Assembly: GCA_019915015.1 (NCBI GenBank)
Contig: JAHBBC010000009.1
Coordinates: 992,001 to 1,056,000, forward strand
Direction of reading: 5' to 3'
DNA from: Auriscalpium vulgare
Taxonomy: Eukaryota > Basidiomycota > Agaricomycetes > Russulales > Auriscalpiaceae
Length of the DNA stretch: 64,000 nucleotides
A model generated the notes under the pieces. It was not told where the DNA came from, searched no databases, and was given only the letters and a program-made list of their open reading frames with translations. The position numbers and the translations under genes were made by a program. Shown here piece after piece: positions 11,036 through 23,095 of the stretch; position 1 is the first letter of the stretch, and each line of letters opens with the position of its first letter.

Positions 11036-12952
11036 ATGTCTCGGTTTGTACGGGCTTCAAAATATCGGTGCGTGCAGCGGATTCTTGCGCGTAAAGTTGT
11101 GACCTGACAACCACCGATAGCCATGTCTACGGACAACCAGCGAAGAAAGAGAACTGCCTGGAGAACATCAAGGTGTCCAACAGTGCATGGGACACGAATA
11201 TGATTGCATCCTCTGGCGTATGTCGCTGCATATCTGCTTTGGATCCCACTGATCGCTCGTTAGAAATATCTGAGCATAAACTGGAACGCGTCGGGCGGCG
11301 GCGCATTCGCCATATTGCCCGCACCAACTCCCCTCACCGGCGCCGGCGATTTCCCCACCAAGCTCCCCGACGTCATCCCCCTCGCCCGCAGCCACACTGC
11401 CCCCGTGCTCGACACCGACTGGTCTCCACACGCGGACAACACCGTCGCCTCGGCCGGCGAGGACGGCAAGGTGCTCATCTGGCAAGTCAGCGCGGACACG
11501 TTCGAGGGCTGGGGCAGCGAGGGTTGGGTGCCGCGCGACTTCGACCCGGTGCTGCGCATCGACGCGTCGCCGCGCAAGGTTGGCCAGGTGCTCTGGCACC
11601 CGACCGCCAAGCACGTGCTCGCGAGCGCGCAGGGCGACCACACCGTCAAACTCTGGGACCTCGGCGCACCCGAGTCCGCCAAGGCGGTGCTCTCGGGCCA
11701 CTCGGACGCCGTGCAGAGCATCGCGTTCAATCCGACCGGCCAGCTGCTCGTCACGACGTCGCGCGATCGCAAGATCCGCATCTTCGATGCGCGCGCCGGT
11801 GGGGAGGCGGTGAGGGTCGCCGATGGGCATGGCGGGATCAAGGGTGCGCGGGTGGTGTGGATGGGTGACAAGGACCGCATCGCGACGACGGGGTTCAGCA
11901 GGATGAGTGACCGGCAGGTCAGCATCTGGGAGACGGGCGGGTTGAGCAACGTCAAGAGCCTCGCACTGGACCAGTCCGCGGGCGTGATCATGCCGTTCTG
12001 GAGCGACAACAATATCTTGTTCTTGGGTACGTCAACCCAGCTTCCCAATGATAATGCGATTTTGCTCATGTTCGCGCAGCTGGAAAGGGGTACGCCCAAG
12101 CTTTATGCCCGTAGGCAGTTTGCTGACCATGCGCAGAGACGGCAACATCCGCTACTATGAATACGAGAAGGACAACCTGTACGCGCTAGACGAGCACAAG
12201 TCGAGCGACCCGCAGCGCGGCATGTGCTTCATCCCGCGCCGCGCGCTCGTCACATCCGAATGTGAGATCGCGCGTGCGTACAAACTCACCGCCGCCGGCG
12301 GTGTCGAGGGCATCGCCTTCATCGTGCCCCGAAAAGTACGTCGCGTGTCTTCTTCCCTCGCGCCGACCGCTCACGCGCGCACCAGGCCGACTCCTTCCAG
12401 GCCGACATCTTCCCGCCCGCGCCGTCCATCGAGCCCTCGCTCACCGCCGGCGAGTTCTTCGCAGGCAAGGTCGCACCGCCGAAGCTCGTGAGCCTCGAGG
12501 ACGGCGCGGTCTCGTCCGCGCCCGCCACGTCCGTCGCGATCCCCACAGCGGTCAGCGCGCCCGCGCCGACGCGCACGCAGACCGCGCCGCCACCCCAGCC
12601 CTCGCCCGTCTCCACTCCGGTGACGCCCGCCCCGCAAATTGTGAAGGTCGCGAGCGAGCCCATCCCGACGCCCGAGCCGCCTGCAGTCACGGTGTCCCCG
12701 GCGGCCGAGTTCAAGGCGCCATCGCGGTCACAGTCCACGAACATCGCGATTGTACGTTCACACCCCGTGCACGAGATTGTCGACTGATGCAGGCGTCTCT
12801 AGGATTCGAAGGCCGACGAGCTGCAAGAAGAGAACGACAAGCTGGCGGCTGAGCTGCGCGAAGCACGTACGCTAATCAGGAATCTGGAGCTGCAGGTAGA
12901 GAGCCTCAAAGCGAATGCGAGGAAGGCAGCGGAGGCGTTGTTGAATCATTAG
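11036..12952 (+). CDS. CRN1: Coronin, actin-binding WD40 protein
   Basis: Seven exons (11036-11067, 11121-11217, 11264-12026, 12080-12089, 12137-12335, 12386-12751, 12803-12952) encode 538 residues. The start MSRFVRASKYRHVYGQ is the classic coronin N-terminus. WD40 blades follow (HTAPVLDTDWSPHADN, DHTVKLWDLG, GHSDAVQSIAFNPTGQ, RDRKIRIFDARAG), then the coronin block GNIRYYEYE and VPRKADSFQADIFPPAPS. A Pro/Ala/Ser-rich linker leads to a C-terminal coiled coil (ADELQEENDKLAAELREA...) that would trimerise the protein. Coronins bind F-actin and regulate Arp2/3 and cofilin at cortical actin patches. The fourth exon is only 10 nt, but it is needed to keep the AGKGDGNIRYYE reading. Confidence 0.96.
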
Positions 12953-13410
12953 TCGAGGGAAAGCATTGTTGTAGCTGTGTGGAGAAGGATGTTGTACTGC
13001 GTTCGATGAATTACAGGAGGCAGGAATTAAAATAAACGGCCTGCATCGCTGTGGATTGCTTCGCATGCGCGTGCGAGCACGAGTTTCGAGGAACGTGCCA
13101 CAATAAAGCGCGCGCCATATTACCGGGTCAATTATCTGCCCAGCCACGTGGCAGCTAACGCTTCCGGGATATGACAGGCTATGACTTCACTGCCAGTCCG
13201 ATAAACCCTTCCCCACTTGCTCTCCGACCTTCACAGCTCATCCCAAATCACTACACAACAGGCTCAACTTCAAGCACAACCTCAAGAAGTTCAGCGAGCC
13301 GAACTGCTGCGTTCTCTCCCCCGAGGTATACGAACGCGGACCCCAAGACAGTACGATCGTTAGAAGGGGCCTGCGCTCCTTCCTGATCGTACCGTCTTCT
13401 CCATTCTTGC
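12953..13410. other. Intergenic, no supported gene
   Basis: About 460 bp between coronin and the next plus-strand gene; it should include a terminator and a promoter. The bases just before 13411 are pyrimidine-rich (CGTCTTCTCCATTCTTGC), as is common ahead of fungal start codons. Confidence 0.5.
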
Positions 13411-16400
13411 ATGACCTCGCTCCATGCTCTCTTTGCCCTCAGAGACCAGCATGCCTTCCAGCGATTGCTCGAAGGCAGCACCAAGGCAGCCGCCGCCGCC
13501 GCCGGAGGCACCAGCAGCGGTGGGCGCTCCTGGACACGTCCCAGTGCCCTAACCACGGCCCTCGCCCTTGACATTAATGCGCGCGACCGCCTCGGGCGGA
13601 CGGTGCTCCAGCTTGCGTGTGCGGCGACGGATGCCGCAGCGGTGGAGTACGTGCGGATGGTGCTCGCGCACCCGGCAGTCCAGGTCAATCTCTTCGACTC
13701 GGAGAGTCATTGGACCGCGCTTCACCGCGCTCTGTACCACGGGAACCTGACAGCTGCGTGCGTGGCCTCTATCAGTCATTCGGTCTCTACTGACGTATTC
13801 CATGAACTCAGCGTGCTGCTCCTGCAACGCCCGGATACGGATGCGTCGCTCACGGACTTGGAGGGATACACCGCGTTCGACCTGTACAACACAACAGTCG
13901 AGAACACTAAGCCGGAGCTGTTAGAGCGCCAGAATCTATTGGAACTCTTCACGTGGGGTGCAAATCGGTGCGTGCCCCGATGTTTTCTGTCGCAGTCACA
14001 ACCTGATATTCCCGCCCCGCAGAAATGCTGCCTTGGGACACAACGACGGCGATGATCGGGCGTTCCCAGAGCAAGTGCATCTCCGTCGGAGCGACAAAGC
14101 AGGCGGGGAAGCCGCTTTCCGACAGACGCTCGCCTTCAAGCTGAAACCTGCGGCTGTCCGCGATGTCCAAATGTCCCGGTTACACACAGGTCTGTATGTC
14201 CCCGTTGTCACACTTCTGGCACTCAACCCCCGTTGACACAGTCGTCGTCACCGACGAGCCCCGCGGGAACGTGCGTGCGTGCGGGTTCGCCGGCACGGGC
14301 CGCCTGGGACCTGGCGGCGGCTTGCACACGCAGCCGCTGCTCACACCCCTGCCCCAGTTCGAAGCGCGAGTGGTGGCGGTCGCGCTTGGCCAGGACCACA
14401 CCCTCGCGCTCACGGACGTAGGTGCCGTTTTGAGCTGGGGGCTCAATCGGTTCTCCCAGCTCGGGTACGACGTACCCGCTGGCGCGCGGGGCGAGGAGCC
14501 CGTGCAGGCGACCCCGCGCGTAGTGTCGGGGCCGCTCAAAAAGGAGGTGGTCGCCGGTGTCGCTGCGTGCAAGACGGCGTCTGCATGTTGGACGGGAGAA
14601 GCTGTGTTCACGTGGGGAAAGAACAACGGGCAGCTCGGTGCGCTGACAGCCAATGGATCTCTGAACGTGCCGCTGAAACAATGCTGTCAGGATACGACAA
14701 GACGGCGCATCCCGTGCAAGCGATCCCGCGCGTTGTCTCGAGGATAACGCGGCCGGTGACCGCCATCGCGCTGACGGTCAGCCATCTGCCTATCAATGCG
14801 TATGCAGCAGTCTCATGTGGCAACGCAGGATACTGGCATGGCGTGCCTTCTCTCCACGAAGGACGTGATTCTACTGTATGGGGATAGTCATGTGCGGATC
14901 AGGTTTGTCTTGGTATCAACGACCTCTGACTTCGGAACTGACGGGTGGCGATAGCTTCCCTTCTGAAGTATCCAGCATGCCGTCGAACTTCCACGCGTAC
15001 CGACCCCCGCATGCGGTCAACAACACGAGCATCGCGAAGGTTGTGTGCAGCGACAACTTCTTCGCGGCGGTGTCGTCCAATGGAGAGATCTTCACTTTCG
15101 CGGTCCCGTCGGAAGCGGACATTGGATCTACGAAGGAGAAGGGTCCTGTCGTCAAGCCTCAACGGGTCTGGGCCCTGAGAAAGCAGTGGAGTGCTGTGAA
15201 GGTTAGACACGGCGAGCGACAGTAAACCCAACATGGATATTGACAACAGCCTCCACTTTTAATGCAGGACGCCGCGCTCGGCTCCGACGGTTCTATCATC
15301 ATTTGCACGGAGTCCGGACACGTCTTCGTCCGGTCGCGCAATCTCAAGAGCGGACAAGCCCCCGGAGCCAAGACGTTCAAATTTCAGCGCGTGCCATACA
15401 TTCAACGCGCGGTAGCCGTTCGCGCTAACGAGACAGGCGCGATGTCTGCCTTACGTCTTGCGTTCCGCCCAGACCCCATTGAAATCACCGGCAACACCAT
15501 CGCTCAGGACTTCGCCAAAATGCGGCCATACCTCAAATATGACAAAGTCTTAGAGCTCGGCGAGGTTGCAAAGAGGGTAGAGCCAGGCCAAGCCACGGCC
15601 AACATCTTGTCGGAGCCTACTGCCAAGCCTCCCATCGACTCGGATGTAGACGACGACGAGGAGAACGAGGATGCGGACATCGAACATGACACCCGGGAGA
15701 TCGAGCTACTTTGCCAAATCTTGGCTCAAGACAAGCTGGCGCACAAGCGATACGTAGGGCGCGGTCTGTTTGACCACGAGGGCGCCGCACCCCTTGCTCA
15801 CGGCGCAGACCTCATGGTTCGCGTGCAGTCACACGAGTTCCCGGTGCACGGCCTCATCATGCGTGCGCGGTCCTCGGCACTCGCAGATCTTCTCTCGGGA
15901 AGGAAGAGCATCTACGATCGCGAATCGGGCATCTCCATCAAGCACATCCCCGCGCCGCCTGCCACGCCTGCCCCCGACGGCCTTCCCCGCTTGGCGTTCA
16001 GCGGGTGCCACCCGCTCTCGGTCCTCATCCTTGCGCATTATGTGTACTCGGACGCGCTGCTCGCCGTCGGCGATGCGCGCGTGGCGCGCAGGGTGCAAAG
16101 CACGCTCGTCTCAGGGCGGGTTCAGCCCGCACAGGTGGTGCGCGAGCTGCAAGCACTCGCGAGTGTGCTTGAGCTGCCACGCCTGGCCGAGGCTTTGCGC
16201 TTCACGTCGAAACGCAGACCCGAGGCGGGCATGGTCAAGGACATGTGTCGACTGTTCGTCGACAGCCAGGACGAAGGCAGACACGCGCCTTCCCTTAAGG
16301 CGGGAGTGCTGCGGCCAGACGTCGTTCTGCAACTGTCCGATCGTCGGGTTTATTGCTACTCGGCAGTACTCCGTGCGCGCGCACCGTTTTTCGAGTGCTT

Positions 16401-18340
16401 CTTTGACGAGGAAGACTGGACGGCGCAGCGGTGGTCTGAGGGTGTGTTAACCATCGACTTCAGTCACCTGTCTTGGAGCGCGATGGAGTATGTCTTTCGC
16501 TTTATGTGCTGTGGCGAGGAAGAGGAAATGTTCGTCAAACTTGGTGAGTTCGTCATTATATGCTTGCATGCGAATGCTCACGAGTTGCCCGTAGATTTTA
16601 TCGGCTCCATAGATCAACTTTTGGATTTTTTGTTAGACGTCATGTCTGCTGCGGTAAGCTCGTTAATTACTAGAAGGAAAGCACAAAATTTGCTCATACG
16701 TGCCCTCAGAACGAGCTTCTGTTGGATAGACTTCTCCTAATCTGCTCCTCGATCATTCTCAAATACGTCAACATCCACAATGCCTGCGCGATTCTCTCGG
16801 ACGCATCCCGGCTGTCATGCATCCCTTTCGCAGACAGAATCCAGCGCTATATGGCCGTAAACATGGAGACGCTTCTCGAAAGCCGCGTGTTGGACGACCT
16901 CACACCGCGCCTCCTCAAACAACTTTCGCATGCCGTCCGCACGCACCAGGCCGCGAAGATGCCACTGTCCAGATCCGGACGCCTCGTCGACATCGCGGTT
17001 GAACGGAATCTCGCCTGGCTCGCGGAACAGGATATACCTGTCCCTATCGTGCGCACTGCGGCGGTGAAAATGTCCCCGAAGCTTTCTCCGAAGAAGACTA
17101 GGCGCTCGTCGCTCCCTGTGTCGCCGACGGGTAGCCCGACGATGCGGCCGAATGCATCACGTACAGGACCGGCACATGCGGGCAGCGAAGATATCTTCTC
17201 GATGGATGAATCGGATTTCGTGCCTGCACTGAGCTTAGATGCCGATGTACCTACGTCGTCGTCCGGTCACAAGCCGGGTCCATGGAGGGCGAGGTCTACA
17301 GCTCCAAGGCAAGGACGTCGCTGTACCCAACCGATGTCACTGACACTGCAATTCCTTATATAGGGTGGACATGAAAACCATCCTTGCGGAAGAAGAAATA
17401 CAGTCCACTGCGGGTGTCCGGTCTCTGGGCACCACTCCGCCGTCCATCATGAAAACGCCGTCGCGCGATCGTGTTCGACCGCTGTTCCCGTCACCCCTGA
17501 TGGCCGCCGACCCGCTCCCGTCTTCCTCTCTGCCCTCCGCATCGCGCGGCCCGTCAGGGTCACCGTGGCGGAACACAGCAGCGCCCCCCGCGAGCCCAAG
17601 TCCAGTCAACGTACCGCTTGCTCGCGTGTCTCCGGCTGGAACCCCGATGCAGACCCCTCCGGCTGCTAACCGCGCGCCTGAGCTAGCGCGCCCTCTCGCG
17701 CCGCGCGGTGGACCCAGTGGGACGCAGAGTCCCGGTCGACCGCAACATCCGCCCGGGTTGGGCCCAGTGATCACTCCGACCAGGCAGCCCTCTACAGCCC
17801 CCAGTCCCTCTGTCCCTCGCCGCGTGTCGTGCGTACTTATTTCTCGTGACATAAATCGCGATTGACCTTGACGTCTATATTTCTAGAAGCGGCGGCGTAA
17901 AAGCTTGGACCGCTCCACCCGTCCGGCCCGTCGTAGAGGCATCAATGTCCGCCTCGTCCTTATCCTTCGCGGAAATCCAACAGCTGCAGATCGAGCAGGG
18001 CGCTGTCCCCAGCAAGGATAAACGCTCTCTGAAGGAGATTCAGGCGGAGGAGCAGGAGCGGCAGGCAGAGGCTGACTTCCTCAAGTGGTGGGCGGCGGAG
18101 GAGGAGCGCGTGCGTGCGGAGACGGGCTCTGCTGCACCGCCGCCGCCGGCCTCCAAGGCGCGGCCAAAGAAGGGCGGAAAACGACCGCTCGTAGGGAAGA
18201 AGCCTGGCGCAGAGGCGGGGGGTGACCCGGCGGGCTCTGCGAATACCACAACCAATACAACGACCACCAGCGCTGCGTCGAAGGGCCAGCGGAAACATCC
18301 GAAGCGGGCGGCGTCGTCGCCTGCGAAGAATACCCATTGA
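13411..18340 (+). CDS. Ankyrin-RCC1-BTB protein, IBtk-like
   Basis: A large multi-exon gene encoding roughly 1,450 residues. Ankyrin repeats come first (DINARDRLGRTVLQLACAA; FDSESHWTALHRALYHGN; GYTAFDLYN). RCC1-type propeller repeats follow (ACGFAGTGRLGPGG, LALTDVGAVLSWGLNRFSQL, AVFTWGKNNGQLG, GSIIICTESGHVFV). After an acidic stretch (DSDVDDDEENEDADIEHD) come two BTB/POZ domains (ADLMVRVQSHEFPVHGLIMR; PDVVLQLSDRRVYCYSAVLR), then BACK-like helices, a long Ser/Pro-rich disordered region and a conserved C-terminal helix (SFAEIQQLQIEQGA... EIQAEEQERQAEADFLKWW). This order matches animal IBtk and fungal Btb3-type proteins, which act as Cullin-3 substrate adaptors; that role is inferred from the family. 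Many short introns close cleanly, e.g. 14163-14240 and 14641-14690. No lesion was found. Confidence 0.93.
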
Positions 18341-18621
18341 TAATCGAACAATTGATTTATGAATTATGTAGGATGTGTTCATCATGGTATATGCTGTCGT
18401 TGTCATTATTAGAATGCGATGTACTGTATGTCTTCAGTCTGCATGTACCTTGGGTTCGATAATGCCTTGGTTTCACGCAGTACGGCACTGGCTGATGGCA
18501 AACTTGACATGGGTTAGCAACCGGGGAAAGTCCAGCACGGCTCATGCAGCCAACGGTAAATTCAGATACAAGGATAGCAAAAACATGGAAAAAGCGATAT
18601 ATATGGACAGACAAGGCATTG

Positions 18622-19439
18622 TCACTCGATAACTCCTAAGTGGTCTTCCTTGATGGTACCGATGGCGAACTTTGAGGAACATAAGGAAGAGAAAGACGCT
18701 TGCAGATGGAGTGGCGACGTACAATTTCCGTGGCATCCACACGTGTCCCGACGATTTTTAAGCGCACCTTCGTATTTTTCTCAATCACCTACGCAGACCC
18801 AAGTGAGTTCAACGTCGCAGACGCAAAGGAGCGGACGACAACATGTGAGGGAGGATGGGAGACCTTACCTGGTCGGCAGAAGTGAAGGATGGCGGGTTGG
18901 ACGCGTGGTCGAATTTGAGGTCGGGGTGTATCAGCTGTAAAAGCACCCCAACGTCAATTCCAATTCAGATGGACGATAGCAAAGCACGCACTTGGTGTGA
19001 TACGAACACCGTCAGTGGCCCCACGTCCGCAAAGAAGCCCATCTACCACCACCACCACTCTCAACACCAGCACCAGCTCACCAAACAGCCAACGGTAGCA
19101 CTCACCCGCGTGACATTGCTCACTACGCCGTCCACCACCTCGCCCTTAAATGGCTTGAACACAATCGCACGATACCGAGTCACGAACTCCGCCTGCCCGC
19201 TCCCGCTAAGCACCATGCCCTTCCCGATGTCCGAGATCGACACGACGGCGATGATGTAGCCAAACTGGCCAGAGCATGTTCCCTCGACGTCTGAATATAG
19301 CTTGGACTCGAGAAACTGCAGCATGCGTGGCCCGAAGTAGGACGGGTGTAGGAGGATGGTGTGCGTGAGTTCTTTCTGCGGATGCATGTTAGTTCCTAGC
19401 GTTTCTGGGTGAGCAAAGCCAATGTACAATGAAGAACAT
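18622..19439 (-). CDS. RPB7: RNA polymerase II subunit Rpb7
   Basis: The first exon is only 12 nt (MFFI, 19428-19439). It is followed by [36 protein letters not shown] and the S1/OB region ([50 protein letters not shown]), ending [14 protein letters not shown] with the stop at 18622. The length is about 170 residues, as expected. Rpb7 pairs with Rpb4 in the stalk of Pol II, where it contacts nascent RNA and helps initiation and termination. All introns have GT/AG ends; the one near 19025-19075 contains a CCACCA-rich stretch. The gene is convergent with the IBtk-like gene, with 281 bp between stops. Confidence 0.97.
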
Positions 19440-19785
19440 GGTGAGAGTTGTCCGCTGTAATGACCTAGAGTTGATATGAATGAGAAAAATGCTGGCTGGA
19501 CATGAGAGGGGAAGACAAGGCAAGCATTCGCGACGCGAAGTCATATTTCGCTTTCGGACGCGCGCGCACGTGACTTTCGACTGATAATACTGTCATTTCG
19601 TCAATTCAATGCTAAACATACAGTAGTAGAAGGCTATAGTGTAAGTGTAGTAGATTGCTATCCGAAAAGTGATGCCAGCTAGTGCTACAATGAGTGGTGA
19701 ATATATTGAGCCAGTTAAGTAGTGTCTGTCCTTTGGGACCGCCGTATACGAACCAAGAAACTTCATCCATCAGGCGTGGCTATAA
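19440..19785. other. Intergenic between Hsp78 3' end and Rpb7 5' end
   Basis: 346 bp that is AT-rich relative to its surroundings (CTAAACATACAGTAGTAGAAGGC, AGTGTAAGTGTAGTAG). It presumably contains the Hsp78 terminator and the Rpb7 promoter. No gene is seen. Confidence 0.5.
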
Positions 19786-22700
19786 TCATAGAGAGGGCGC
19801 AGCCGGTGCAGTATGCGCAGTCGCATCTGGTTCGTGGTTTTCACAGATATCCAGCTTCTCTCCGTTGTCGCTGACGCGAATCTTCACCACATCGCCCCCC
19901 CTGGATATTCCGTCGTCAGCATCCACATGATTGCATTGAACCGCGCCTGCACCTACCTCACCGTCCCCCTCAACATCTTCTGCGCGAGTGGGAACAGCAC
20001 TTCCGTCCTGACAACCCGTGCAATTGCGCGCGCACCGTATATGTCCGAATACCCCTGCTGCGCGAGCCACTCGCGCACTTTCTCATCCACGTCGAGGGTG
20101 ATCCGGCGGGGTTTCAAGCGCTCCGCAACGTCCTGGAGGCGCATAGACACGACTTGCATGATGGAGACACGTGAGAGCTTGTTGAAAACGAGCGTTGCGT
20201 CAAGGCGGTTCAGGAGCTCTGGCGGGAAGTACTCCGATGTGCGCTCTAGGACCAGGGAGCGTGCTGAAGGTGTGACGGTGCCCGCAGCGTCGCTGGAATC
20301 GGCGTGTGCGAGAATGTCGCTACCTGTTCAGTTACACCATGAGTTATATGATGAAGAGACTGGCAATGGCACGAACCGAGGTTACTAGTGAGGCAGATGA
20401 TGGTGTTCTGAAGATAGCTGTCAGCTTGAAAAGGGATAGGTAGCAAGAGCATATGCGATAACAACCTTAAAATCAACTTTGCGGCCTTGACTGTCGGTGA
20501 TGCTTCCTTCATCCAGAATCTGCAATAGAATCATCGCAACATCCTATCCAAACGCATTAGTCATACAAGAACGTCCATGTCCACGAGTGGCCCGACCTTA
20601 TGCGCCTTCTCCAGTTCGTCAAGCAGGATCACCGCTACCCAAGGACGTCAGTTCTGCTTGGCAGTTTCCAGGAGATCAAGGCGTACCGTAGGGCTTACGG
20701 CGCACAGCTTCAGTCAGCTGGCCGCCTTCCTCGAAGCCGATGTAGCCGGGCGCGGCACCAATGAGGCGCGAGATTGTGTGCCGGTCGTGGTACTGTTCAG
20801 AGATCAGGGACCCCGAAAAAATGTCGAATGGAATCGTGGCAGACCTCAGACATGTTGATGTTAATCCTTCACGCACGAATGTCTGTCAGAATGGAAGACC
20901 ACTCCATGAGGACAGCACACTTACAATCCCCTTTGCTCGTCGTTAAACAGAAACCCGGCAAGTGCCTTGCAAAGCTCTGTCTTCAAAGCACGCCCCGTAA
21001 ACATGGCATCGTTCCACATGAAGTATCAACACACCTTTCCGACACCGGTCGGCCCGAGGAATAAAAACGAAGCAACGGGACGCGTGGGTGCTTGCAGGCC
21101 CGCTCTTGAGATGCGCACGGCGTCGCTCACTGCCTCCACAACATGGTCCTGTCCCACCACCCGCTGCCTCAGTGTGTCCTCCATCTAAGCAGCAGTTCCA
21201 GCATAGTTCCATTGGACAGCCAAAAAAAAAGAGACGTACGTGGACCAGCTTATCCCGCTCTCCCTTGAGCAGATTTTGTACAGGTATGCCTGTCGCCTTT
21301 GCTACCACGCGCGCAATGTCGTCCGACGTGACACGGTCATGCAGCATTGACCCTGCAGCCTCCGCGGCTTCATCTGCCGAGGGAGAGGGCAGCTGCCTTT
21401 CGAGCTCGGGGATGGTCGAGAAGCGCAGACGTGATGCGAGCTCGTACTGGCCCTGCCGCTGTGCGACATCGAGGTCGTACTTTGCCTCCTCAAGCCGTTT
21501 TTTCAGATCCTTAGTGCGCTCCAGCCGTGCACGCTCTGTAGCTCATCAGCACTGCTAGCTACGGGGAAATTTTAGTAAGTAATTACTTGCCTGTCTGCCA
21601 AATCGCTGTGAGCTCCTCCGCATCCTTGCGTTTTTCAGTAAGCTCCTTCTCGAGCGTCGCCCGGCGCTCCTGACTGAACACGTCGGACTCATTCTTCAAG
21701 CTCTCGAGCTCGATCTGCGTCGTCACTATCGCGCGGTCAAGGCGCTCAAGCTCATCAGGTTTGGACTCCTGCGCGAGGCGGAGGGAGGATGCTGCCTCGT
21801 CGACAAGGTCGATGGCTTTGTCAGGGAGAAAGCGATCGGAGATGTAGCGCGCGCTGTACACAGCAGCTGTTACGAGGGCACCGTCGGCTATTTCGACTCC
21901 GTGGTGGACCTCATAGCGTGCCTTCAGCCCGCGCAGGATAGATATCGTCGACTCGACTGTCGGCTCGTCGATCGTGACAGGCTGGAAGCGGCGCTCGAGG
22001 GCGGCGTCTTTCCCGATCGTTTTTCGATACTCGTCCGCTTTGACGTAGTCAGGAACAGTCGCGGCAGGCAGGCGTAAAGCAACGTACGGGTAGTGGCACT
22101 AACGAGCTGCAAACCGCGGGCCAGTGCAGGCTTGATCATCTGCCCAGCATCAATGCTTCCCTCCGCCTTGCCCAGGTTGAACAGTGTATCTGAATAAGTA
22201 ATAGATATGAAAAAACTGTCATGCGGACACTGATTGAAGGCGACTTACGGACTTCGTCGATGAAGCATATAACATTTCCCGCCTGGAAGAGTTGCAAGTG
22301 AGGTAAGTTCACTCACGTGGCAAAAGAGCGTACCTCATCCTCAATATCCCGTATCAAGGCCTTGAACTTCTCCTCAAACTGGCCGCGGATTCCGGAGCCG
22401 GCCATGATGGCGGACAAGTCGATGGCCAGAACACGCTTGTTGTGCAGAGACTCTGGAACTTCTTTGGCTACAATCCTGCTCGCGAGGCCCTCCAGTATAG
22501 CTGTTTTTCCAACGCCCGGGGGCCCGATGAGCTGCAGCGGGAGATGAGCCACTGCATGACTTTGAGAAGCGAGATGAACGCACCACTGGGTTGGACTTGG
22601 TCCTGCGAGATAAGACTGAGGAGAGGTCAACATGAGCGTTATTTTGAGAGAGCGAGGTGCGTACTCTGTATTGTCCTGCGAATCTCTGCAATTTGAATGT

Positions 22701-23095
22701 GAACCGCAGTCAAGCACGACTGGAGAATTGCTGCTACACCCTAACCACTTACCTTCGTCACGACCTATGACAGGATCAAGTTTCCCGCTTTTTGCCATCT
22801 CCGTGAGGTCGACACTCTGCCAGACATTCAGTAGCTCATCAGAATGCGCGTCCACAAGTCCACGTACATATTCCTTGAGTGCATCTCCCTTCTGTTGCTG
22901 GGGCTGCATCGTGAAGCCCGGGAATCCACCCCCTCCTCCGCCTGGTGGTTGCGCATAGTGTCGCACCAGAGATGGAACATTGCGCGCGCCCCGAGCTGCC
23001 GCGAACGCGAGGCCGTGCGCGGCGACCAGTCGACTCGAAGGCGCTCGTGGGATGTAGTTGAGTAAGCGGATTGAAGAACCAACTCTTTGGAGCAT
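19786..23095 (-). CDS. HSP78: Mitochondrial Hsp78, ClpB-type disaggregase
   Basis: The start at 23095 gives a basic, amphipathic presequence ([20 protein letters not shown]... VRHYAQ) as expected for matrix import. As in yeast Hsp78, the bacterial N-domain is missing. The first AAA+ domain has Walker [19 protein letters not shown] and Walker [10 protein letters not shown]. The coiled-coil middle domain is present ([56 protein letters not shown]). The second AAA+ domain has [30 protein letters not shown] and the sensor [12 protein letters not shown], and ends with a D2 small domain ([16 protein letters not shown]). It extracts and refolds aggregated matrix proteins with mitochondrial Hsp70. 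More than ten short introns interrupt it. One keeps an open frame (about 22535-22765), so a naive reading would retain intron sequence. Confidence 0.96.

Noticed and set aside
10258..11136. 292-codon minus-strand frame over the oxidoreductase 5' end
   Set aside because: It runs through two well-supported introns and the coronin promoter, is Arg/Ser-rich without a family signal, and conflicts with the clear FAD-domain frame.
22535..22765. Extra in-frame segment in the Hsp78 first AAA domain
   Set aside because: It is an intron that happens to stay open. Removing it restores the continuous EIRRTIQ...[10 protein letters not shown]...[10 protein letters not shown] reading of the family.
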